Positions 23,774 through 35,100 of a DNA stretch of 64,000 nucleotides are shown here, in pieces. Source of the stretch: Liriodendron chinense (Eukaryota > Streptophyta > Magnoliopsida > Magnoliales > Magnoliaceae); NCBI GenBank assembly GCA_003013855.2, contig PVNU02001303.1, positions 310,001-374,000 of the forward strand. Direction: 5' to 3'. The notes under the pieces are model-generated. The model was not told where the DNA came from and did no database searches. It saw nothing but the letters and a program-made list of their open reading frames with translations. Within the stretch, counting starts at the first letter, position 1, and each line of letters starts with the position of its first letter. The position numbers and the translations under genes were made by a program.

Positions 23774-24654
23774 GGCTCCCAAAATGATGCACGGGCAGTT
23801 AGAAACTGCACAGAACCGCAGAGTTAACTCAAACTAAGTATCAAAATTATGGTTGCTAGTTTAGATATATAATCAGCAAAAGATTACCGTTATTTGATTA
23901 CCTGACTATCAGATTGGACGGTTAGAAATGGAATATCTCAACTAAAATTTTCCCAGTGCCTGCGTATCAAGTGACTACTGCTGCCCGAGTATCATATAAT
24001 AACTCCCCATCTGACCTTGTTCTGGAATTTACCATACGGGGATGCGGGAAGTCTAAAAAAAAATTTGAGCTATCCATCAGGTGGGCCCTACCATGCATGG
24101 GCCATGACCCTCTGGTTTATCATCCAGCTGGAAATTACACGTGTATCCCATTGATGAACTGCTCCGATCTCGCAGCTAGACTGAGGAGTTATATGATCGC
24201 CAACCCCTATTGCACAAGGTACACGTGTCTTCGATTCTGGCAAGTAGAGCCAATGGTTCGACAATCCGGACCATTGATCTGTCGATTCTCGCCACGTGGA
24301 TGGAGAACACCTCAAAATCCTCCCAGATGGGAAGATCCCAATGACCAATATCTGGATCTTTTTCATTTGAATGAATATTTCTCTTTTAAACCGTCTATCT
24401 GTAGGCCAAAAAACGAAAGGTTGAGATCATATTAGTTCTAAAATTTTCCATTAAAAGTCCATCCAAAATGGTTCCCAAAAAATCAATGGTTTAGATTAGT
24501 AAATCATAAGTCCTACTTATCAAAATTAAAACCACGTGTACGGTATCCAAAGTAGTGAGCCACGTATCATATGATTTCTTCTCTTAAAATTCTCCTTCGC
24601 CCTTCGCTTCATCATCTCTCTCTCGATCTCGAAACCTCGAATATCTCCGTAGCG
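23774..24654. promoter_or_regulatory. Upstream region with four CACGTG G-boxes
   Basis: The intergenic region ahead of the gene starting at 24655. The palindrome CACGTG occurs at 24138, 24222, 24293 and 24533. In plants this is the G-box, bound by bZIP and bHLH factors. The region also contains pieces of the dispersed repeat, so the motifs may have come with the repeat. A pyrimidine-rich stretch (24570-24640) just before the ATG looks like a 5' UTR. No clear TATA box. Confidence 0.45.
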
Positions 24655-26039
24655 ATGGCAGCGTTGGCAGCGGCTGCGGCGCGCCAAGCCGCGTCTCTAT
24701 CTCGGCTCACTTCATCTTCATCGCCGGCTCAAGCCGCCAGACTACTCCAGCGGCGGGGCCTTGCAGGTGGTGGAGGTAAAAAAAAAAAATCAACGCCCCT
24801 TTATTTCCATGTTTTTTTTTTTTTTTTTTTCAAATTCCTAATCTCTACAACAGTTTCCAACATTCATATCTTCGGATTCGGATTTTCAATTTGTTCTGGT
24901 TTTCCCGATTCTTCTCCTTTTCTCGTTTCTCAAATCGCTTTGTCGGATCCCATTTTTGTAGGCTTTTTGTCTGAAGAATGCAAAATTGGATTTTGGGTCT
25001 TGTAATTTTCTTCCCCAGAAAAATGGGTTTTTGGTCTTTTGATTTTCTTCCCCAGAAAAAAAGGGTTTTGGGTCTTTTGATTTTCTTCCCCAGAAATCGT
25101 TATCTGGGGGTTTCCCCTTTTCTCAATCTTTTAAAATGGGGAATAAATGATGCAGAGTTATGATGCAAGAGCGCTTCTGCTATTGTACAAGTGGCATTAA
25201 CTTAAAATCCGAACCTTCCAAATAGCGGGACGTAGTTTTAGATGGATTGTAACTCAAAATCTTACGTTGGACGTATGATCCTAATTGGGTGATTGGTGGA
25301 TATCTAATGGACGGTAGAAGCAGAAAGTAGTAGAATGTTTATTATTATTAGTCAGAGGTCAGGATTGCCTAATCAATCTGATTTTTGGGATGTGACGAAT
25401 CGATGGTGGGTCCCACTATTTGGGTGGTTTGGATTTGAGGTGCATACCACGTGTACATTGTGGTAGCTATGGGAAGCATCTGACCATGCATCTGGTGGTC
25501 TGAAAATCAGGCTTGTCAACTCTTCAGGTGGGCAACTTGTATATGAGAACAATAGACAGTAGAAAAATCACCGGCAGTCCACTTTCAATTTACAAGTGTG
25601 GCCCACTGGATAATTGACTGGCCTGATTATCGTGGGGGTCAGATCATCCACCTGGTGGATCTCACTTGATTCACAACTTGGAAAGCCCACATGTTGTGCA
25701 TTGTCACGTGGCACATGCATGCTTAGAAATGTGGCATTTATCCGTCTTCATAGTCATCACAGCCTTGCTATTTGCGAGTCGGCTTTATAAAAAATGCTTC
25801 ACAAATCATTTCATCAAGATGGTTTTTGCCTTAGTTTTGGGATGTATTCTTTTCCTGTCCTCAGTGGGTCTTCTAATAAAATTTTAGTTCTCTCAAAGAA
25901 TCATTTGATCAAGATTCAAAGCAATAATGCTCATGGTACCTTGGCAGAAAGTTCAATGACTGACTACTCGCCAGACATCAACCCTCCTTTGCCTAGGTTG
26001 GGGACTAGCTGGTGCAGTTGCTGCCAGGCAGATATACTA

Positions 26040-26078
<39 letters not shown>

Positions 26079-29000
26079 TATTGTTATTTCGTCTTGGATT
26101 TGGATGTCTTTCTGTAGACCTTTTTCCTTGCTGTATTGATGAAAGAAGAAATGAAGCTTGTTTCTCTGATCTTTTGCAGATCCTCATGGACCTCCAAGGA
26201 TTAATTTCTGGCAGGATCCAATGAGCCCATCTAAATGGAAAGAAGAGCATGTAAGTGTAAAATGGTGAATTATCTGAACTTTTATCTGATACGGATAATA
26301 ACATAATCCTTTTTACTTATTTTTTTGTCGTTATGGTTAAGAAACTCTGCAGAATTTTATTGTAGAATTTTCTTATGAAGTTATATATCATGTAGCTTTA
26401 CTTTGATTGTTGATTGGAGATGAGACCTTTGTCGCATGGATACTCCGTCTATTCAAAATAATTACTTTGTTGATAGGATGAATGCAAACGCTACTCAAAT
26501 TGGGTACTTGGGCAAAAATACCCGGTTTGACTTCTTTTTTATTTTGCCGTTATGGTTAAAAAATGCTGTAGAAGTAGGTTTTTCCTATGAAGTTATATAG
26601 CATGCAGCTGTTCTTTGGTTTGTAGCTTGGAGATGAGACCTTTGGTGCATGGATACTTCTATCCATTCAAAATAATTTCCATGTAGGTAGGATGAATGCA
26701 AACATTAATCAAACCGGGTATTTGGGGAAAAAAGTTACCATTTATTTACCTAAGTTACTAACGCTCATTTGGATGTACTCATGAATCCAATTGATTTGGC
26801 AATTCTGGAAATATATTGTGCTTAGGTTTGGGGTGGTGCAGACTGCAGAGAAGTGAAATTGCATTATGTTGGCATGCCTGTCATGTTTTCTCCACATAGA
26901 ATCACGAGTGTTCTTATTTGGAGATAGCACATCCCATCCTCCTCGGGAAGTAAGAATAGCCAAACAAATCCCAATTATATAGCTTGGCTATATATATCTA
27001 CTAAACCAAGCATTCTAATTATGTATTCCAACATACCCTAATTATGGATAGGGTTGTCAAGAGAATGGAGAGGAATTGCTCAAGGTAGAAGATTAGACAC
27101 CTTCTGTTGGGAGGCAGGATTACGCTCATCAAATCTACCTTAACGAATCTGCCTATCCACTTCATGTCTCTATTTAGATGTCTGAAGTTGGTTTTGGCAA
27201 GATTCGAGAAGATTTAGAGGGATTTCCTTTAGCACGGGGCTGCGAAAAATCATGCGTTCCACTTGTTGGAGTGAGGTGAAGTGTGCAAACCTTTTGAAGG
27301 AGGGGCAAGTATTAGGAGGTTGGAGGTTGTGAATCTCACCTTGCTTGGCAAATGGATGTGGAGGTTTAAAACAGGAGAGGGATGCTTGTGGAGGGAGGTT
27401 GTTACTAGTAAATATGGCTCCGGTCACGGGAGGTGGTGGATTAGAGAATCCTTTTACAGGGCATCTGGATTGTGGAAGTTACTGGCCACCTTGGTGAGCA
27501 AATTTATTTTGGGGGGTTGGGGGGGGGGGGGGTCACTTTTTCTATAGGAGATGGGGAAAGGGTTTGGTTTTGGGATTATGTGTGGCTTAGAGATGCCCCA
27601 CTTTGAGTTGAATAGCCAAGGCTAGCTAGGTTCTCTCTAGTGTTGGATATCTCCATAGTTTGTTGTTGTTTCTTCCTCTGGGTTGGATGCCATGCCGTCC
27701 CCTCTTTGTCGAAGGGATTTGAAGGATGAGGAGGTGGACAATATTGCTCACCTCCTTGCTCAACTTCTCATTATTCGCATCTCAGTTGGTGAAAAGGATG
27801 CCATGATATGGCGAAGGGAGAAGTCTAGTTCTTTCTCAGTTTGTTCCTTCTATTTGTTGATCTTTTCTTCCCTAAGTGGTGTGAATGGTGGCAATACTAC
27901 CTTTGTGTGGCACCGTGGTGCTTCACCCAAGGTTGCTGCCTTCATTTGGTTGGCCAAAAGGAATAGGGTGCTTATCGTTGATAATCTCTGTAAAAGTTCG
28001 ATGATCATCAACAATGTGCAGGTTGTGCTTTTGAAATGAAGTGATAGTTGATCACCTATTCATCCATTGTCCCCTTACTAGAATCATTGGGAAGGTTTTC
28101 TTGGCTTCTTCAATGTCGAGTAGGTGATTCCGAGCAATATCAAGGTATTCTTTCTCTTGTGGCATTTGGGAGGCTTATGGCAGGAAGGCGGTAGGAGGCG
28201 GAGGTTAGCTTTTGTAGCCGGCCTTTGGAATCAATGGGGTGAATGGAACAATCGATGCTTTAGGAATCGAAGCGGATGAGCTCTGAAGACTTTCAGAAGA
28301 TGGAATTTGATATGATGGAGTGGGTTTCTTGATAGTCCGTCTTTGTAAATTCTCTTGGTTCTTTTTCTTCAAAAAATTAATTTCTCTTGGGTTTCTTTAG
28401 GCTTAAGTTGGGCTGAGGTTGTTAGGGTCTTGTGTCTTAGCTTCGGCCTGGTGGCTGTGTTCCTTGTATATTTGTTTTGGTTTTTGAATAAATATTTCAT
28501 CATCTCTCTCTCTAATGCAGGGGCATTTTCACACCGTGCTTGAGTGGGACAACCTATGTGATGTGGGGGCACACTCGAGGTGAGCGATCTGTGTGAGGCG
28601 GATGGTTTGTGTGATGTGAGGCCCATGTAAAGTGGGGCCCACGAAGGAGGGTTCGGCTAAGGGCCTGACCTATGTGAAGGAGTCTGGGCTATGAGATAAA
28701 GAGATTGATTCGCCATGCTCTATCAGTTCGAGCTTTTAGAGCAAGTGGTTAGTCGTTCTGCGTTAAGGTGGTATCAGAGTGAGATGTTTCGTGTTCGAGG
28801 CTCCTCATCGGGGGTGATTAATGCAGGGACATTTTTACACTGGCCTCGAGTGGGGTAGCTTGTGTGATGCGGGGGCACACTCAGGGTGGGCGATCCGCGT
28901 GAGGCGGATGGCTCGTGTGGTGCGAAACCCATGTGAAGTGGGTCCCACGAAGGAGGGTTCGGCCAAGGGCCTGGCTTGTGTGAAGCAGGAGCCTAGGCTA

Positions 29001-29095
29001 TGAGATGAAATGGATTGATTTGCCACACTTTATCAATCCAAGCTTTTAGAGCAAGTGGTTAGTTGTCCTGTGTCACACACACAGACACACACACA

Positions 29096-29147
<52 letters not shown>

Positions 29148-32100
29148 AAAATCAAAAGAAGAGGAGGAAGAAGAAACGAAAAAAAAGAAGATACAAGAGA
29201 AGGGATCAGCTGCTATCAGTTATGTCTTAGTTATCAGTCCCTCTATCAACTATAAGCAGCACACAAGTACAAGATTGATCCAGGGCATTTGAGAAATAAA
29301 GGTCAACATTTGAGAAATAAAGTTCTGGCTGTTAATTTGTTGGCCTCTACTGTGGATGGGCCGTGCCTCAAAATTGTGCTCATTAGACAGATCCAAATGG
29401 AAGGGACAATAGCTCAATCGATTATTGGCATTCAACTGGAAAAATCCTTCAATCAAGGGCTTGTATCATCCAACCACTATGACTTGTTGTATGGCCCATC
29501 CACAATAGCGACCAAGACAAGAGTGATCTAGATCTGGTACATATGTGCCATGCGGATGGATATGGATTACTTGATAAATTGATAACTGACTTAGCAACAA
29601 GCAGTGTTTGAAGTATCGGTATCGCTACAAGTTTCGTTGACTGAGGATACAAACAATATCAACATTGCTGATAACTGGAAATGCAGGGAAACATGGGAAA
29701 ACGGTGGAATTTTTCAGTGAAACTTTGGGAGATGCTAAAATACACATATTTGCATATTCAAGAATAAAAAAGTTGCAAAAAGAATTCATATATAATAAGT
29801 TTCTATTAATGAGGGCATAAAAGCATGTCATAAGAAACTAGTCCAACCATCTCATCTATCCCATCTGCCCATCCAACCATACCATCTATCCATCCAACCA
29901 TCCAACCTTCCATCCAAAAGTCCATTGATATTTTAGAATATCAACAACACACGATATTTCGCCAAGAAATCGTCGACAATTGGAAAGGAAACAAGAGACT
30001 ATAGTCTCGATATTGCCCATGTTGCTATAACGATAATATTGTGATATGATTGATATTATTGTTGACAATTTGAATACTGAATACAATCATGCACCCATAA
30101 AATATTTTGAAATGGTGATATCGATACATTGGTAATATTATCTAAATATCATCGATACACTGGCTGTACAAGTGATACTTGGAATTTACACAGTCGATAA
30201 TATTAGGCGGTATCAATACATTGGTGATACAAGCGAAACCTAGAATTTATGTAGTTGGAAATATTAGTGGTAAATAGGCAATATCAATACATCGACGATA
30301 TTAAGCGATACATAGTCGATATCTGGAATTTCTGAGACTACTAGTGTTATCGGTGTTGCTACTAGTGTTATTGGTATCCTCGAGATGGGGATATAGATAA
30401 TATCAGGGATATTTCGATAATATTGGGGATATTCCGAACTAGAGTTGGACAACAAGTCGAGTCGAAGCAAGCTGGGCTTGACTTGTGTGCGGCTTGGTCC
30501 CAAGAAACCTCGGCTTATGTGTGGCTTGGTCTTGGAATCAAGCCAGACTTTTATGCTTGACTTGACTTGATCAAGCTCTCAAGCCGAGTTCAAGTTGCAT
30601 TCGAGCACGAGCTTTTCGAGCCTAAGTCGAGTTAAGAGTCGAGTTTGGTAATAACTTAGAGTTAATCAACACTAATTAACTTCATTCATGCTCCCACTGA
30701 CAGGGAGTCAAGCAAAGGTGGGTGGTGTTGATGAGGAGGAGGTGATGAGTTTGAGATGGGGCCGCCACCATGGTAGGAAGAATTAAAAAAGGCGGAGATC
30801 GATTCAAAGCGGGAATCGTATTCTTTATCACTGCCGCTTGACGATTGCATGCTCCCACTGTTACTAGAATCCATGGCCAGAGAGAGAGAGAGAGAGAGAG
30901 AGAGAGCCTGGTCTTGGAGTCGCCGGACGGCAGACGGATGGGAAGTGCGGTGGCTGGTAGGGTGCGCGCTGAGGAGTGCGGGCGGGAGGTGAAAGTTAAA
31001 ACAAAAAAGGGGGGAAATGAAAGTGAAATAGGGTTAGGGTTGCTTTTTAACATTTTATATTATAAATATATAATATATATTATATACTTATTATAATATA
31101 TTTATTATTATCAAGCCAAGCCTAATCAAGCTAAGCTGAACACAAGCCGAGCCGAGCTTCGAGTCAAGTCAAACCGAGCTGGGGCTGGGCTTGTGTGCGG
31201 CTTGAAACTCCAATCAAGCTGGAGTTTTAGCTTGGCTTGACTTGAAAAGGGGCTTCAAGTCAAGCTGAATCAAGCCCAAACGAGCTAAGTCAAGCCGAGC
31301 CATCAAACTGGCTTGGCTTGTGTCCAGCTCTACTTTGAACAATGGTGACAAGTGTTTACAATTCATCTCCTTTGCTTAGCTTGTCCTTTTGATGGCTTTG
31401 CATGCCCCTAGGTCAAAGGTTTGAGGAGTCACTGTCAACATAAAGAAAAGTCTTTCATTAGAAAGAGTAATGGCAACATTTGGATCAGTGCTTGAAAAGT
31501 TCTATGCAGTTCTTTCCAAATGGTACAAGAAGAAGATGTCTGGTTATCAGGCAGGCCTTTCAAAAAAAAAAAAAATGAACTCTTGTTATTAGGATTGTAA
31601 ACTTTAAGGGCAATGTAATTTAACTTAAGCTTGATGCATCTCTCTCGCTTGATGTATCTCCATAGGAAATTGTCTGCCTGATGGTTTTTCCAAAAACAAA
31701 AAAAATAAAGTGAGAGAAATTTTTAATGAGACTTTTTTGTGTACTGTCGATGGCACGGAATTCATGCTTCCTTTTTAATCTTTTGCAGTTTGTTATTGTC
31801 TCTTTAACTGGATGGGGTTTGGCCATATATGGAGGCCTCAAGGCCTTCTCCGGAGGCAAGCAAGACAAAAAAGAAGAGGTAATTCTTTATACTTGATGAC
31901 TGCAAGGTTATGATCTATGTTTCTGAACATGCTATGCTCTGATGTCGGATATTAAAAATGCAGCCTCTCTGATTGTAAGGAGCAGATTTAGTTCATCATT
32001 TCTATTAGCTCATCTAATTCACTGAACTCATTAGACTTGCTGAAACAACCTAATAGCCTGTACTTGGGTTTTGTTAGTTGGTCATGCATTTTTCTTTTTC

Positions 32101-35100
32101 TTTTTTATAAACCGGAGAAAATCTATTTTAGTATTTTAGACACAGAGGTCATAACTTGATTAGATGGTTCTGTGTTGCAAGTTGTGACTGTAAGGTTGTT
32201 TTGATCCCAGCTTAGGGTTTTTTTCAGAGTTACTAGAGTTGCATTGAGTGCAGTGGCCATTGGGGGAAATTACCCGTGCTCAATTTAGCTGCTTGCAGCA
32301 TTGAGCTCTCTTGCCATTTCAAGCTGGCTTGATGGACTTTCTCCATTTAACTCAATGCAGAATTGGGTTTTGGCAAGCATTTGAAAATGCAAGTTGGTGC
32401 CATTTAAATAGCATCAATGGCACATTTCCACTCTTTCAAACTGGGCACTTAACAAAATTAATGAATTTGAAATACTAAATTAGGTACATGAAATTTGTCT
32501 CCCTTTTTTTACCTTTTTCTTTTTTCTTTTCTTTTCTTTTTTGAAAACCTTGAATGGGGGTATTAAGAGCATCAAACGAAGTTGTTCGTTTCTAGACTTG
32601 AAATCCTTGATTGAACACTTGACCGAGTTGGGTGGTTACCTCTGGAAAACTTGTATGGGTAAATAGAAAATTATCAGACCATGTGATAGGCTTTGGATCT
32701 AAAAAATCTTGACAAATGCTTTATCGAGTTATGAGTCAATCCTGACTGAAGCAGTCATCGAATTTTGAGTTTACAGTTTTTAACCTTGAAATAAACATCT
32801 TCACAAGCATGTGTCAAGGACACCTTTATTGAGAAATTATAATGTGTTGATAGATCCTTCTAATGAAGTCCTGCCTGTGCTTTTCAATCGTGCTCCCACT
32901 CACTTGCATTTATACTTTGCTCAAATTTTAAAACACCCATTTCCTTGCTCCCGCACCCAAATTTGTTACCACTCTTGCTTCACGCTTCATGCAACCATAC
33001 TCCAATGCATATCAAATATGCATGCAGGGTGCATCTTCATAGCTATGCGCTCCAATGTTGATTCGATTCGTTTCATATTATTTATGGAGTAATGTTCACC
33101 TATGACCTTCTGTAGGTTATCTTAGCATACAATCCATGTCACATACCAATGTGGCATGGCTGTAGGATGTTTGAACCTGCAAAAGGTGGATGTCACCATG
33201 AAGATCACCTGGTGTAATTCAGGCGAGTACAGTAGACCGCTTGTTAGAAATGCCACTCTGTATGAAAACAATGGGTGGTTTAAATGTGTGGCATTTCTGA
33301 TGAGTGGACAGTTTTGATTTTTGGCCAGGTGATATTCCTACTAGGACCCATGTTTTGCAAGGCTCGGATGTCCCTTATACATTGTTTTCTAGTATTTACA
33401 TGAATCTATTTATTTTAGATGCATTTTTTTCTATAGGCTGCTACGATTTACACACTCACTTTTTCACTATGGTAGGAAAGTGTTGTGTGATGTATTTCCC
33501 TAGGTAGAAAAGAAAGGTGCATGTGTCGAAAAGAGAGGCTATGAATATCAAGTTCTTTTTTCCACCTCTCATACTTTTATGAACTAGAATCCGGTTGAAA
33601 ATATCTGTAAGTATCAAGGTGTTCCATAACGGTAACGGTGGCCGTAACGGCCACCACCGTTACCGTTACGATACGGGCCGTAACGGCCGTTACGGACCCC
33701 GTATCGGCCGATACGGCCCCTTTTTATTTTCTGAAGAAAACAGTTACATGACCGTTATGGGACCGTTACATGACTGTTACGGGACCGTTACGGGGCTGTA
33801 ACGGTCCCGTAACGGCCGTTACGGGGCCGTTACGGCCTATTTTTTCTGTAACGGCCGTTACGGCCGTTACGACCCCGTAACGCGTAACGGCCACCACCGT
33901 TTCCTTTACGTATCGGCCGATACGGCCGTATCGTAACCGTTTTGGGATACCTTGGTAAGTATCCCACAAGTATATGGTATTGGTATTGGAATCATGTCAT
34001 ATTGGACACGATGTGCTAGGCATAGAGATATGTGGATAACATTGACAAGCAAAGGAGAGTTTATTTTATTTTAAGGGAGAAGGAAAATGGATTTCTCAAG
34101 AGTTAAACCCAAATATGCCACCTTCCATCATCAATCCCCCCACATGTGCCATATGAGCCAGTGGCTATCTTCAGTTGTGCTCCACATGTGCCATATGAGC
34201 CAGTGGCTATCTTCAGTTGTGCTCCACATGTGCCACATGAGCCAGTGGCTATCTTCAGTTGTGCTCCACATGTGCCATATGAGCCAGTGGCTATCTTCAG
34301 TTGTGCTCCACACGTGCCACTATGCCACACATGCCATATGCCGCCATCTTCTCTTATGTAGTTATGTCCCACATGTGCAAAGTGTCCCACATGTGCTAAT
34401 GTGCCATGTGCTACCATCCATCTTCTCTTGCGCCCATGTGCAAAGTGTCCTACACTGGCCATTGTGCCAATTGTGCCATTGTCCATCTTCAACTACTCCA
34501 TATATGCCACATATGCCAATGTGCAAGCATGCGAACATGTAGTTTCGGTGCCTACATGTCAAATGTGCCAATATGTCTCTTGTCCATGTGTGCCACCATC
34601 ATTGTTTGGAGTATCCCTGTTATTATCGAAATATCCTCGATATTATTGAAATATCCTCAATAGCATCTGTATCTCCGGCTCGGTGATACCGATAACACTG
34701 GTGGTATCTGAAATTCTAGGTATTGGCGATATATTGCTGAGTACCGCTGACGTATCGATATCGCCAATATTTTCGACCATGTAAATTCCAATTGTCTCTT
34801 GCATCGCCAACGTATCGATATCGCCAATATTTTCAACTGTTGGAATTCCAGGTGTCATTTGTATCTCTAGTGTATCAGTATCAGTGATATTTCGATAATG
34901 TCGCCAATGTATTACCAATGTGTCGATATCTCCAAAAAATTGTTTATTAAAAAAAATCATTTCAAAATTTTTTATGGGCACATGGTTGTATGATGAAGTG
35001 CATGTTTATACGTGCGTTTATGGATGGATGGATGTATGGATGTGTGTGTGTGTGTGTGGGCACGCGCGCGTGCGCATGTGCGTGCATGCATGTGTGCATG

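Noticed and set aside
23956..24435. Plus-strand open frame of 159 codons upstream of the small mitochondrial-protein gene
   Set aside because: It contains the dispersed repeat word 'catcaggtgggccctaccatg', has no recognisable domain, and lies in the promoter region.
26005..26304. Open frames with Asp, Ser or His runs
   Set aside because: Direct translation of the (CAT)n microsatellite in intron 1.
34087..34542. Open frames of 151 (plus) and 129 (minus) codons
   Set aside because: They arise from a 42-bp minisatellite; both strands are open for the same reason.
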